From Deltaproteobacteria bacterium (lineage in GTDB: Bacteria; Desulfobacterota; Binatia; Binatales; Binataceae), in NCBI GenBank assembly GCA_021780755.1, contig JAJXYF010000037.1, forward strand, positions 1-35,381: a DNA stretch of 35,381 nt. Direction: 5' to 3'. Positions within the stretch are counted from its first letter, which is position 1, and every line of letters begins with the position of its first letter. This document shows, in pieces, positions 7,767 to 16,901 of this stretch. The notes below the pieces were generated by a model, which saw only the letters and a program-made list of their open reading frames with translations, made no database searches and was not told where the DNA came from. Made by a program: the position numbers and the translations under genes.

Positions 7767-9067
7767 CTTCGGTCACCGATTACCTGCTGGATTTTCGCGA
7801 TCGCGATTTCGTGGTCGGCGAGGCTCCGGTAGTACTCCTGCCGGAGGTTCCGCAAATCGAGAACCGACGAGAGCAGTGTCTGAAAATCGACTTTGCCGAC
7901 GCGGTACGCGGACATCGCGGAGGCCTGCGACGTTTCAGCTTGCGGGATCAGGCCCTCGCGATAGATCGACATGACTCGCTCCGCGGTACGCATCGCGACC
8001 AGGCTGCTTTCCGCGGCGGTGGAAACCTGCAGTTGAGTCGCCCGCGTCTGCTCGCGCGCCGACTCGGCCTCGAGCGCGGCCTGCTCAATCGCGGGCGCTT
8101 GCTTGCGCCAAAAATAGAGCGGAATCTTCGCGCCCAGATTCAGCATGTAGTAATCGCGAAATCCGGGGCCGGTCTTTTGATACGTATATCCGACTGTAAA
8201 GTCCGGCCAGTAACCCTGATGCGCCAGTTTCAAGGCCTCCGCGCTGCGCGCTTCCATCGCACGATCCGCCGCGAGGTCCGGGGAACCGCTGGCGGCCAAT
8301 AGCGCGAGCTTCGATGAGTCGAGCTGCAGACGCGTCACTTCGATGTCGCCAATATCGATATTCGGCGAATCGGGATCGCGGCCAAGGATCTGCTTGAGCT
8401 CGAGCTGTTCCTGGTCCTCCTCCAGATGGTGCATCGCATGCTCCTTCAGGATCTCGGTGGCCTGAAGCTGCGCTTTGATCAGATCCTGCTGCAGACCCTG
8501 TCCCAGGCGATACCTGGTTTCCGCGATCTGCTGGATCTGACTCAGTTCCTGTTGATTTCGATCGAGAATCACCAGGGTCTTCGAGTGATAAAACAGCTCG
8601 AAGTAAATCTCTTTGACCTTTTCCTCGACCTCACGCTCGGCGCCTTCATAGCGATGCTTCGCGTACTCGGCGTCCTTTGTTGCCTCGGATTTTTGCAAGC
8701 GGAGCTTGCCCGGACCAGGAATGTCTTGTGAGACGCCGAAGCCGGTGTAGTAAAAATCGCTGCTCTCATACCCCGAGAATGGTTGCGGGCTGCCGACCGT
8801 AAAGTGTTGGATCGACGCCTGTGGGTCTGGCAGCGTCGCTGCCTGGATTGGCACGCGAGTAACCGCCTGCCAGTGCTCTCGCGCGGCGATCACGCCGGGA
8901 TTGTTGGCAACCGCCTCCCGCACCAGAGCGTCGAGGTTCGACGCCGCATCAGAGGGTGGAGGTAGAGTCGTTTGCGCGTTTGCCGGCGCTACCCGAGCAA
9001 CCGCGATCGCAACCAGCATCAGGATCACGGCGTGCCGCTTCGCGACCAGCCGAGCAAGTCTGTCCAT
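7763..9067 (-). CDS. TolC/CusC-family outer-membrane efflux protein
   Basis: The start MDRLARLVAKRH at 9067 gives a 434-residue protein with a clean signal peptide (cleavage near APANAQ). An ATG at 9103 would add 12 residues. The body shows the two related long-helix and beta-strand repeats of the outer-membrane efflux family: AREHWQAVTRVPIQAATLPD and PDPQASIQ in the first half, and AHQGYWPDFTVGYTYQKTGP in the second. Coiled-coil helices rich in Gln, Glu and Ala follow each. It would form the trimeric exit duct for the metal pump. There is no lipobox cysteine after the signal peptide, so it is not lipidated like CusC. It is coupled to the adaptor gene through ATGA. Confidence 0.9.
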   Translation of the reverse strand: MDRLARLVAKRHAVILMLVAIAVARVAPANAQTTLPPPSDAASNLDALVREAVANNPGVIAAREHWQAVTRVPIQAATLPDPQASIQHFTVGSPQPFSGYESSDFYYTGFGVSQDIPGPGKLRLQKSEATKDAEYAKHRYEGAEREVEEKVKEIYFELFYHSKTLVILDRNQQELSQIQQIAETRYRLGQGLQQDLIKAQLQATEILKEHAMHHLEEDQEQLELKQILGRDPDSPNIDIGDIEVTRLQLDSSKLALLAASGSPDLAADRAMEARSAEALKLAHQGYWPDFTVGYTYQKTGPGFRDYYMLNLGAKIPLYFWRKQAPAIEQAALEAESAREQTRATQLQVSTAAESSLVAMRTAERVMSIYREGLIPQAETSQASAMSAYRVGKVDFQTLLSSVLDLRNLRQEYYRSLADHEIAIAKIQQVIGDRR

Positions 9068-9224
9068 AGAACCACCAGGATCGCGTTGGGACCACCAAAC
9101 CATCGGCGCTCAAGGCCGAGGAGGCGGTCCTACTTGAAACTCGAGGCGGACGCCGCGATCCTCGCTGGTGAGCAGCGAGTACCGTTGCGCGAGCCTCAGG
9201 GACCGTCCGCGGACGCGACGGTGG

Positions 9225-9578
9225 TCAGATTTGCCGAGAACAGAGCAGGGAAAGAGGATCGAGATTGAGGTATAAGTCCGGATGCCAATCGGATTGAAGT
9301 GGCGAAGAGGCCGATTCTGCGGATATCAGCCGAACCATCGTAACGGCTGGCGGTTCCACCGCGGGCGTCGGCATCGATGACAAGAGACGCGCGCTCGAGG
9401 TGTCAGTCGAAACATTGCAGCAACTCACCGTGCGAGTTGCGGTATTCCACGGACAAGTCGAAGAACAACAATTCCCGGACACTGCTTGAACAGGGGAGCA
9501 GGCGGCACTGGCGGTGATCGCCGGAAGCGAGCTGGCAAACAGCGAAATCAGGAGCACGAATGAAAATATGCGCCGCAC
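9225..9578 (-). CDS. Small exported cysteine-rich protein of the metal efflux locus
   Basis: The 117-residue product has a clear signal peptide (MRRIFSFVLLISLFASSLP, cleavage near ASA). A cysteine-rich head follows: SACSPV, GNCCSSTCPW and SCCN within about 30 residues. The tail is low in Cys but ends in SLLCSRQI. I know of no named family. Its position directly before the outer-membrane gene, in the same direction, suggests a periplasmic metal-binding or stress protein of the efflux system. The frame is otherwise ordinary; the TGA at 9225-9227 is not followed by anything protein-like. Confidence 0.6.
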   Translation of the reverse strand: MRRIFSFVLLISLFASSLPAITASAACSPVQAVSGNCCSSTCPWNTATRTVSCCNVSTDTSSARLLSSMPTPAVEPPAVTMVRLISAESASSPLQSDWHPDLYLNLDPLSLLCSRQI

Positions 9579-9764
9579 ACCAGTAAGCTATTCGAGTTGA
9601 AGATTGGCGACAAGACTCTGAAAGTCGCCGGCGTCGTTCGCGGACTCTTTTTCGGATTTAGACGCTATGCGGAATGACTTCCGCCAGCGGATGCCGAAGC
9701 TCATACGGCCTCAAGGTCCGCCCACAGACCAACACGAAAGGGCGGCGGTCTTGCGGCCCGACTT

Positions 9765-10820
9765 TTATCCCCGCTCTGCCTTCGGCAGTTTATGACTGTG
9801 GCGATGATGCGAGTCCGACACGTGCGGATGGTCGTGTATTAGCGAGGAGTGCTCGTGCGGATGTGAATGCGGCTCTGCCACTAAACAATCGTGCTCGTGC
9901 CGGTGGTGCTCGTCGTGAATGTGCAAGTGCTCATGAAATATGACCTCGTGCGTGTGGCGATGACTGTGTCTCTCTCGGATTAAAAGCGCTACTCCAATGG
10001 ACATGAGCGCTGCGCCCGTGAGTTCAGACGAATTGGGAAGATCGCGAAAGATGGCAACGGACAGCAATGCACCGACGAACGGAGCGGTCGCAAAGTAAGC
10101 CGATTCTCGCGCCGCACCGAGTACTCGAAGCGCCTTCAAGTCGAAAACTATGCTGACGCCATAACAAAGCGCACCCACAGCACCCGCACCGACCACATTC
10201 GTTGCTCCGGGAATTGCCTCACTTCCCTGCCAAAGAGCGATCACAAGCACGCACGCGCCTGCGGCTAGCGTCTTGATTCGGGCGACCGCGACCGGGTCAC
10301 GTAACGAGATACGCTGCGTGAGATTGTTGTCGATGCCCCAGCTGAGACATGCCGCTGCAATTTCCAGCGCCCCGACCCAGCTGCCGCCAACGTGACCGGC
10401 CTGAACGCTTAAGAGCACTCCGCCCAGCATGATGGTGGCCGCGGCAAACATCTCGCGTCTGCCGAGGTGTTCACGCATCAAACCAACCGCGATTAGTGTC
10501 GTGAACGGGCCTTCGAGATTCAGCAGGAGCGATCCGGTTAATGCCGACAAGCGTTGGAGACCGAGCAACATCAGGATCGGCCCGAGCATTCCGCCGGAAA
10601 AAATGATGCCGCACATCAGCGGAAGGTCGCGACGAGTGACCTTCGCCTCGCGCGATTCGAACGCCGGAAGAAATCGGTACACCGATAACGCTATCGCGGC
10701 GCCGAGGTACAGCAGGGCCGAAAGCATCAAGGGCGATAGATCTCGGAGCAGAAGTTTTGCGGCCGGGGTGCTCGCTCCGAATAGCGCCGCTGCGGATAGC
10801 GCATAGACCGCTCCTGGCAT
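9765..10820 (-). CDS. DMT/EamA-family permease with long histidine-rich C-terminal tail
   Basis: The start at 10820 (MPGAVYALSAAALFG) is chosen for the AGGTGG ribosome site just upstream; this gives 351 residues. Ten hydrophobic helices in two EamA repeats fill residues about 1-282 (FGASTPAAKLLL, GLQRLSALTGSLLLNLEGPF, then a second repeat from WGIDNNLTQR). The last roughly 65 residues contain 23 histidines in HxH and HH patterns (HEHLHIHDEHHRHEHD, HSHPHEHSS, DSHHRHSHK). Such tails bind Ni, Zn, Co or Cu in many metal transporters. EamA proteins more often export metabolites, so the tail plus the adjacent metal pump suggest a metal or metal-chelate exporter. That is inference. Confidence 0.88.
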   Translation of the reverse strand: MPGAVYALSAAALFGASTPAAKLLLRDLSPLMLSALLYLGAAIALSVYRFLPAFESREAKVTRRDLPLMCGIIFSGGMLGPILMLLGLQRLSALTGSLLLNLEGPFTTLIAVGLMREHLGRREMFAAATIMLGGVLLSVQAGHVGGSWVGALEIAAACLSWGIDNNLTQRISLRDPVAVARIKTLAAGACVLVIALWQGSEAIPGATNVVGAGAVGALCYGVSIVFDLKALRVLGAARESAYFATAPFVGALLSVAIFRDLPNSSELTGAALMSIGVALLIRERHSHRHTHEVIFHEHLHIHDEHHRHEHDCLVAEPHSHPHEHSSLIHDHPHVSDSHHRHSHKLPKAERG

Positions 10821-10929
10821 TTCCACCTCGCTATTCTCTCTTCGCGGGATTGGACGAAGTGGCTCAAAGTCGGAGTGGACGAGGGGCAAGGCCGTCAGAG
10901 CTAAAACTCAGTCTATTTCGCGGGAAAAC

Positions 10930-11006
10930 TGGCGCCCCCTGCGGGATTCGAACCCACGGCCCCAGGATTAGGAATCCTGTGCTCTATCCATCTGAGCTAA
11001 GGGGGC
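10930..11006 (-). tRNA. tRNA-Arg (anticodon CCT)
   Basis: On the minus strand the sequence folds as a full cloverleaf. The acceptor arms are GCCCCCT and AGGGGGC, with discriminator G and an encoded CCA (10930-10932). The D arm contains GCTCAGATGGATAGAGC, and the anticodon stem CAGGA/TCCTG encloses loop TTCCTAA. The T arm is GTGGGTTCGAATCCCGC. Anticodon CCT reads AGG. It sits 109 bp upstream of the permease start. Confidence 0.97.
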
Positions 11007-11561
11007 GCGCCTTGACGATCGCCCGACGCTCTGTGGTCCCTGCCGGGCGCCAACCGGTTGATGCGACGCGATCGCGACGAGCGTGCTCTTCATTGCGACG
11101 ATCCGGGGCGGCCATCCTGGCCACGATCGCGGGTAACAATACTGTGATTATCACGCGCTCCGCGCCGTGAACAAGGCGGCCGCGCGCCACGCGGACCCGA
11201 GCAATTGCGAAGCGCCCTTGACCATCCCGCGAAGCGCTTTTGGAGATTCTTGAGCAGTAGGCACTGCGCGCATAAGGTTCATCCGAATGAAGGCCGGCCC
11301 GAAAGTCGGGAGAGGTCTTCGTAAGCGATGACGCCCCGGGCGGCCACCGTTTGTGATTGTCGCCGCTCGGATTTTGCCATCGTTGATTGTCGCTGCCCAA
11401 GCGAACGCAATGGGGTTGCGCAACTAAAACCACCAAAGCTGTAGGAAAACCCGACTCTCTGTTGCATGACTGAGATCATCGGCCTTTAGTGAGTTCCTCT
11501 GTGATCGCTCACGAGCGTTGCTGGCACGCGGACGTGCATTGGATACAAGAGGGGGGACTTC
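11007..11561. other. 555-bp stretch without a convincing gene
   Basis: Open frames here (for example minus 11151-11423) lack ribosome sites, family resemblance and protein-like composition. I see no RNA gene and no clear terminator. The final 100 bp is less GC-rich and probably holds the promoter for the exported protein at 11562; no confident -35/-10 pair could be fixed. Confidence 0.5.
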
Positions 11562-14348
11562 ATGCATTTCAAGAAGGCGGTTTCATGGCTACTGCTGGTT
11601 GGGATGGGCGGCGCGGTGGGCCTCGCGATGATGGTGCGACAGGGAGCCACGTCATCGCGTCCGTTGACGGCCGGGCTGGGGATCCAGATGTCGGCCAAGT
11701 CCGCCTTTTCGGCGGTGGTCGGAACGGCGATCGGCGGTTCCGCTAACTCGCTCAACGAAATTGCTCTGCTCGGCGACCTCGATGGGCGAGAGGATCTGGT
11801 CGCGGACCACGCGCTGAAGATCGCGGACACCACCTCGACCCTGGTTCCCGGACAGACCCTGACGCGCTTCGCTATTTCCGAACATACGGTGGCCAACGGC
11901 TTTGCCGAGAACATCTTTTACTATGGCGATTCGCTCGGCAATTTGACGGTCGGCGCCGATACCAACAACGACGGCCTGATTGACACGAGCTTCGTGATCA
12001 ACCTGCCGACCGCGCTCAACGCGTTCGGTACGCTCAACAGCGACGAACAGATAGTTGTCACCGGACTGGCGGTGAGTCCGGTCGCCGATCTGACCTCGTT
12101 CAGCAACGTCAACGGCAGCTTTGCTTCGTACAGCGGGCAGGTGGGCGAAATCCTGTACGTGACCTTTACCGATAGCAGCGGCGGGTTCCGTTCGACCTCG
12201 ACCGGCGACATCATCCGCAGCGGCGTGTTGGCCTTTCCGGTTGCGGACCTCACGTCGGCTGCCGCTGCGCCCCCGGGCATCGTGAGTCCGACCGGATTTC
12301 CAGTCCAGATGGGCGGGGCTTTCGGCGTCGCGTTCTCGACCTTCTCGAACATGACTGGAATAGCGGTTGACGATGACGGCAGCGTCTATTTTCAGCAGAC
12401 TGACCTGATCAACCTGACCGGAGCCAATATCGTAAAGATCACGCCGGCGGGGACGAATAACACTCGATCGCTGGCGACCAGCGGCTTCTTGACGATGACG
12501 ACGCTCAATCCACCTAACGGCGTTTACGGCACCGCGAGCGGTCCGATCGGCCAGCTCAACCGCTTCACGAACTACTCGGGCACCGCGACGCTGTTCGGCA
12601 ACATCGCCGCGATCGCGACCGGGCCCTCGAACGTGCTTTACGCGGCGGTTGCGCGCTCGCGCAATCCGAGAGATTCGACGCTGGTTAAAACCACCGAGGG
12701 GCCGTTCGCCAATACGTCCAGGCTCGGCCCGACTCCGGCGATGGTCATAAGTTTTGCCGACGCGGTCGGCGGGACCAACAATTGTAATGCCGCCCTGACC
12801 GCCCCCGACGGTATCGCGGACGTGATCGTCAAAGGTCAAGCGTTGGTGCCCGGAGTCAACAACTTTCAAACCTTCGTGATGGGCGCGGGCCCCGACCGCC
12901 GGGGGGCCTCTCTGGCGTTTGGCAATGCGACCAACACGCGCAAAATCGATATGTTGATTGACTATACGATTTATTCCGGCATCACGGTTGACGAGGAAGG
13001 CAAAGTCTATGTGATTTCGGGAGGCACGCCGGCCGGTGTCGGTAATAATCCCTCACCGAATCGCGGCGAGATCCTGCTCTTTCCCGACGATACTCCGTAC
13101 GATCGGCGCGCGGATTACGTTGACTTACGCGGAGAAATCATCCCGAACCCGTCAGTAACCACCGGCAATGTCGGCAACCACAAGGCCGATCGCTTCGACT
13201 ATATTTTCTGGGAGGCGCCGATCGATCCGGTAACCTCCAATCCGATCGGTGTCGCGGGACTCACTCGCGGATTCCTCCTGTACACCAACCGGACGCATCC
13301 TGCTACCAGCACCTCGATCGATCTGCTGCCCAACGGGGCGACCCAACTCGCCGACAGCACCGCCGGCCCGATTAACTTCGAGGACTTCGACCCGGGCCAT
13401 CAGGTGGCCGGTGGCGACGATCAGAACTTCCCGTTTCGCGGCGACGACTCCGACGGTCATTCAGGCCCGTCGAACCCGTCGATAACGGGGCCGCTGAATG
13501 GCGGCTTCGAGTATGTCTTCGGGGGGAACATCGGTGGCACGTGCACCTCGCCGTGGAATACGTTCTTTCTTAACTCCAATGGCAACGTAACCTTCGGTGC
13601 CGGCGATACCAGTGGGCCGCCGGCGGTCACGACTTTCCTGACCGGCGCTCCGCGTATCGCACCGGCATGGGCGGACCTGAATACGCAGAGCCGGGCGCTC
13701 GCCAACCTGAACACCTTCCCGGTGCAGGCGATGGGCTTCGCCGGTATCAACGATTTCAAGGTGCGATGGATCGACGTGCCCGAGACCGGCGCCGAGGCGT
13801 GCGGTTCGAGCAATACCTTCGAGGTGTCGCTCTATGACGACGGTACCGGGATTGACGAAAACGCCAATCAGCCGCTGAATCCGGCCAACCCGATCGGCAA
13901 CAACGAGGTCCCCTTCGATCTGCAGGAAGGGCCGACCGACTTGCGTTTCCCTGGATTCGGTGCGGGCAAACCGCCGCGCCCCGACGGTAGCGGCTACTTC
14001 CGTCTGCACTATGCTCACATGGACCTGATCGGCACGGCGGCGAGCCCCGACCTGGTCGGTTATTCGCTGGGCGATCAGAATCCGGTTCCGCCGAGCCTCT
14101 GCACCACCGCGGACCTGGGCAACCTGCCGTTTGGTAAACTGATCGGCGACGGTAGCCAGGCCGCCGCCTTCGAGTTCTTCAATACCGGCGTCAACGGCAC
14201 TCCGCTGACTGCGGATTTCGACCTGCGCTTCGAAGGCGCCAATCGGGTGCTCTCGACGCCGGTCGGACAGATCGGTCAAAACCGCGATACGCTCTGGTGG
14301 AACGGCGCGGATTGTTCCACGGCGGGGACATTCACCTGTCCGAAATGA
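11562..14348 (+). CDS. Large exported protein with nidogen-like segment
   Basis: A strong GAGGGGGG ribosome site precedes the ATG. The 928-residue protein begins with a signal-type helix (KKAVSWLLLVGMGGAVGLAMM). Residues about 45-500 resemble a repetitive beta-propeller-like body with recurring phrases such as GIAVDDDGSVYF and GITVDEEGKVYVISGG, i.e. repeated V(D/E)xxGxVY blades. Residues about 640-780 contain a nidogen-like pattern (GGFEYVFGGN, FLNSNGNVTFG, APRIAPAWADLN, FKVRWIDVPE). The C-terminus is Asp/Asn/Gly-rich and has no sorting signal that I recognise. A surface or secreted adhesive or structural role is likely, but no function can be stated. It is flanked by gaps on both sides and appears monocistronic. 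Confidence 0.85.
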   Translation: MHFKKAVSWLLLVGMGGAVGLAMMVRQGATSSRPLTAGLGIQMSAKSAFSAVVGTAIGGSANSLNEIALLGDLDGREDLVADHALKIADTTSTLVPGQTLTRFAISEHTVANGFAENIFYYGDSLGNLTVGADTNNDGLIDTSFVINLPTALNAFGTLNSDEQIVVTGLAVSPVADLTSFSNVNGSFASYSGQVGEILYVTFTDSSGGFRSTSTGDIIRSGVLAFPVADLTSAAAAPPGIVSPTGFPVQMGGAFGVAFSTFSNMTGIAVDDDGSVYFQQTDLINLTGANIVKITPAGTNNTRSLATSGFLTMTTLNPPNGVYGTASGPIGQLNRFTNYSGTATLFGNIAAIATGPSNVLYAAVARSRNPRDSTLVKTTEGPFANTSRLGPTPAMVISFADAVGGTNNCNAALTAPDGIADVIVKGQALVPGVNNFQTFVMGAGPDRRGASLAFGNATNTRKIDMLIDYTIYSGITVDEEGKVYVISGGTPAGVGNNPSPNRGEILLFPDDTPYDRRADYVDLRGEIIPNPSVTTGNVGNHKADRFDYIFWEAPIDPVTSNPIGVAGLTRGFLLYTNRTHPATSTSIDLLPNGATQLADSTAGPINFEDFDPGHQVAGGDDQNFPFRGDDSDGHSGPSNPSITGPLNGGFEYVFGGNIGGTCTSPWNTFFLNSNGNVTFGAGDTSGPPAVTTFLTGAPRIAPAWADLNTQSRALANLNTFPVQAMGFAGINDFKVRWIDVPETGAEACGSSNTFEVSLYDDGTGIDENANQPLNPANPIGNNEVPFDLQEGPTDLRFPGFGAGKPPRPDGSGYFRLHYAHMDLIGTAASPDLVGYSLGDQNPVPPSLCTTADLGNLPFGKLIGDGSQAAAFEFFNTGVNGTPLTADFDLRFEGANRVLSTPVGQIGQNRDTLWWNGADCSTAGTFTCPK

Positions 14349-14406
14349 GCCGATGAGCGGGGCCGCTCGCATCAGGCGGGCGGTTTGGTTCGTCACGGCG
14401 ATTAAC

Positions 14407-14440
14407 ACGGCGGCGCGGCTCATCGGGGTCGCGCCGCCGT
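14407..14440 (+). terminator. Terminator hairpin after the exported protein gene
   Basis: A perfect 11-bp stem, ACGGCGGCGCG (14407-14417) and CGCGCCGCCGT (14430-14440), with a 12-nt loop, is followed by CTCTATTT. It lies about 60 nt after the stop at 14348 and before msrB. Confidence 0.7.
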
Positions 14441-14535
14441 CTCTATTTGCCCCGCTGGCTGGGATCCGAGGCGCACCCGAAGTAGAGTCGTACCTGATCA
14501 TCGATTAGTAATCCGATTCGCAAGGAGCTTCGACG

Positions 14536-14946
14536 ATGGCCGACAAGGTCGTGAAAACCGACGAAGAATGGAAAGCGATGTTGACGCCGGAGCAATTCGA
14601 GGTTGCGCGGCGCAAAGGCACCGAGCGTGCGTTTACCGGCAAATATTGGGACTTCCACGATCAGGGCGTTTACCTATGCGTTTGCTGCGGCAATGAACTG
14701 TTCACCTCCGATACCAAGTACGATTCGGGCTGCGGATGGCCGAGTTTCTACGCTCCGCTCGACGAAGGCAGGATCGCCAAGGAGGCCGATCGCAGCTACG
14801 GCATGACGCGCACCGAAGTGATGTGCAGCCGCTGCGGCGCGCATCTCGGGCACGTCTTCGACGACGGCCCCAATCCGACGGGCCTGCGTTTCTGCATGAA
14901 CTCGGCGTCGCTGAGCTTCACGAAAAAGGAATCCGGCGATAAGTAA
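14536..14946 (+). CDS. msrB: Peptide-methionine (R)-S-oxide reductase MsrB
   Basis: This 136-residue cytosolic enzyme reduces methionine-R-sulfoxide in proteins. Both zinc CxxC pairs are present ([10 protein letters not shown] and [13 protein letters not shown]). The substrate pocket GCGWPSFY and the catalytic motif [11 protein letters not shown] are also present, with cysteine as the catalytic residue rather than the selenocysteine known from some animal MsrB enzymes. The length is typical for a stand-alone MsrB. There is an AAGGAG ribosome site 9 nt before the ATG. No signal peptide is visible. Confidence 0.97.
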   Translation: MADKVVKTDEEWKAMLTPEQFEVARRKGTERAFTGKYWDFHDQGVYLCVCCGNELFTSDTKYDSGCGWPSFYAPLDEGRIAKEADRSYGMTRTEVMCSRCGAHLGHVFDDGPNPTGLRFCMNSASLSFTKKESGDK

Positions 14947-15091
14947 GCCGCCGGGCCCTGACCGCCTTTTGGGCGATTTCTCATACGGTGCATGCCGCGG
15001 GGCGCGGTGGCGTTGCGGGGCGGGCCGTATCGGAGAATAATCAGCGTTAATTCCAGCAGTAATCACCGACACACGGTTTGAATCATTTTCA

Positions 15092-16108
15092 ATGGCTCCT
15101 TCATCCGCGGCTGCTCCAGGTTCCGATCTCGCTTATCCAGTTCGTCCCGATACGACGATGGGCTCGACGACGCCTGCCGTCGAAATCGTGGGCTTGAGTT
15201 TCAGTTACGGCGCGCGCGTCGCGCTGAGCGATCTCGGCTTTACGATCGCACGCGGCGAAATCTTCGGGCTGCTCGGCCCTAACGGCGGCGGCAAGACCAC
15301 GCTCTTCAAACTGATCTCGACGCTGGTGCCGCTGCGGCAGGGCGACGCCCGCATCCTCGGCTTCGATTTGCGCAACGACACGATCGCGCTGCGGCGCCGG
15401 CTCGGCGTGGTCTTTCAGCATCCGAGCGTTGACGGCAAGCTGACGGTGGCCGAGAACCTGGCGCATCAGGGGCGGCTCTACGGAATCAGTGGAGCGCGAT
15501 TGCGTGAGCGCAGCGCCGCGATGCTTGAACAACTCGGGTTGACCGTGCGTGCCGGCGACCTGGTCGAAACACTCTCCGGCGGACTCAAGCGGCGCGTCGA
15601 GCTCGCGAAATCGCTGCTCCACGAGCCAGACCTGCTCGTGCTCGACGAGCCGAGCACCGGACTCGACCCGACCGCGCGCCGCGAGTTCCTGAATTATCTG
15701 ACCGACCTCCGCGACCGCCAGGGCGTGACCATCGTGCTGACCACCCATCATATGGAAGAGGCCGAGCGCTGCGATCGTATCGGCGTGCTGCATCAGGGAC
15801 GGCTCGTCGCGATCGCGCCGCCCCCGGAACTCAAGTCGCGCGTGGGTGGCGACGTGGTCGCGATTTACGCACGCGAGCCTGAGGCCTTGCAAAAGAAAAT
15901 CGCCGCCCGCATGCAGGTGACGGCCGTGCTGGTGGACGGCACGCTGCGCGTCGAGCGCCCGCGCGGCCATGAATTCGTACGCGACGTGGTTGAGGCTTTC
16001 GGTGACGAAATCGAATCGGTGACCTTCGGCAAACCAACTCTCGAAGATGTCTTCGTCCACCTGACCGGCCATCGGTTTCACGCCGGCGCCGCGGAGGACG
16101 TAGGATGA
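15092..16108 (+). CDS. ABC-2 type exporter, ATP-binding subunit (NodI/DrrA-like)
   Basis: The protein has 338 residues. Walker A is GPNGGGKTT, the Q-loop lies at VVFQHPSVDG, the signature is LSGGLKRRVELAKS, Walker B is LLVLDEPSTGLDP, and the H-loop is TTHHMEEAERCD. The C-terminal extension after residue about 235 is typical of DrrA/NodI ATPases. The N-terminal 22 residues look unconserved. A second ATG at 15158 (MGSTTPAVEIVGLSF) is a possible true start, and neither start has a strong ribosome site. The stop overlaps the permease start (ATGA), so the two subunits are coupled. The exported substrate cannot be inferred. Confidence 0.93.
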   Translation: MAPSSAAAPGSDLAYPVRPDTTMGSTTPAVEIVGLSFSYGARVALSDLGFTIARGEIFGLLGPNGGGKTTLFKLISTLVPLRQGDARILGFDLRNDTIALRRRLGVVFQHPSVDGKLTVAENLAHQGRLYGISGARLRERSAAMLEQLGLTVRAGDLVETLSGGLKRRVELAKSLLHEPDLLVLDEPSTGLDPTARREFLNYLTDLRDRQGVTIVLTTHHMEEAERCDRIGVLHQGRLVAIAPPPELKSRVGGDVVAIYAREPEALQKKIAARMQVTAVLVDGTLRVERPRGHEFVRDVVEAFGDEIESVTFGKPTLEDVFVHLTGHRFHAGAAEDVG

Positions 16109-16890
16109 GCGAAGCGGGCCTGCAGGCGGGGACCTTGTGGCTGCGCGAGATCACGCGCTTTTGCCGGCAGCGCAGCCGCGTGATCGGCTCGTTCCTGCAA
16201 CCGCTGGTGTTCTGGGTCTTGCTCGGTGCTGGACTCAAGGCGTCGTTCAGACCGGCCGGGATGCCCGCGGGAATCGACTACTTTCAATACCTCTATCCCG
16301 GCTTCATCGTGCTGGTGCTGCTGTTCACCGCAATTTTCGCGACGATCTCGACCGTCGAGGATCGGCGCGAGGGGTTTCTGCAAAGCGTGCTGGTCGCGCC
16401 TATCTCGCGCACGACGATCGTGATGGGGCAGGCGCTCGGCGGGACCACGCTCGCCTGGGTGCCGAGCTGCATCTTCCTGGTGCTGGCGCCCTTTGCCGGA
16501 ATCAGTCTCGGCGCTGGCGCCGCCTTTTTCGCGGCCTTGATCATGGCGATAATCGCATTTGCGCTCACCTGTATCGGGCTGACGATCGCGTGGAAGATCG
16601 AATCGACCCAGGGCTTTCATGCGATCATGAATCTTATTCTGATTCCGATCTGGCTGCTTTCCGGGGCGTTCTGGCCGATCGATGGCGCGCCCGCCCTCCT
16701 ACGCTGGACCATGCGGCTCAATCCGTTGACGTACGGGATGGCCGCGCTGCGCGAGAGCCTCTATGCCGGCAATCGCGGGGAGATGGGTTCGTTACCATCG
16801 ATGGCGTTGTCGCTCGCAATTGCGATCGCGTTCGCGATTGCGACTTTCGCGCTCGCCGCGCGCACCGCACGCCGCGCCGCGGCTTACTGA
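16105..16890 (+). CDS. ABC-2 type exporter, permease subunit (NodJ/DrrB-like)
   Basis: The 261-residue protein has six predicted membrane helices. The N-terminal cytoplasmic stretch LWLREITRFCRQRSRVIGSF and the helix-3 region IFATISTVEDRREGFLQSVL, with its VAPISR continuation, are typical of ABC-2 permeases of the DrrB/NodJ group. So is LSGAFWPIDGAP before the last helices. The start ATG lies inside the ATPase stop (four-base overlap), so the two proteins form one exporter. It ends 11 bp before the convergent NUDIX gene. Confidence 0.93.
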   Translation: MSEAGLQAGTLWLREITRFCRQRSRVIGSFLQPLVFWVLLGAGLKASFRPAGMPAGIDYFQYLYPGFIVLVLLFTAIFATISTVEDRREGFLQSVLVAPISRTTIVMGQALGGTTLAWVPSCIFLVLAPFAGISLGAGAAFFAALIMAIIAFALTCIGLTIAWKIESTQGFHAIMNLILIPIWLLSGAFWPIDGAPALLRWTMRLNPLTYGMAALRESLYAGNRGEMGSLPSMALSLAIAIAFAIATFALAARTARRAAAY

Positions 16891-16901
16891 TCGGCCGACC
16901 G

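Noticed and set aside
9104..9227. TGA at 9225-9227 of the Cys-rich small gene as another selenocysteine codon
   Set aside because: Continuing the frame gives Arg/Pro-rich sequence with no family resemblance, and no fitting hairpin was seen.
11151..11436. Minus-strand frames in the gap upstream of the exported protein
   Set aside because: No ribosome site, low-quality composition, no recognisable motif; more likely chance frames in GC-rich DNA.
14947..15091. Possible riboswitch or structured leader before the ABC exporter genes
   Set aside because: ATACGG and CCGTAT repeats are present about 40 nt apart, but no known riboswitch core is recognisable and the pairing is weak support.
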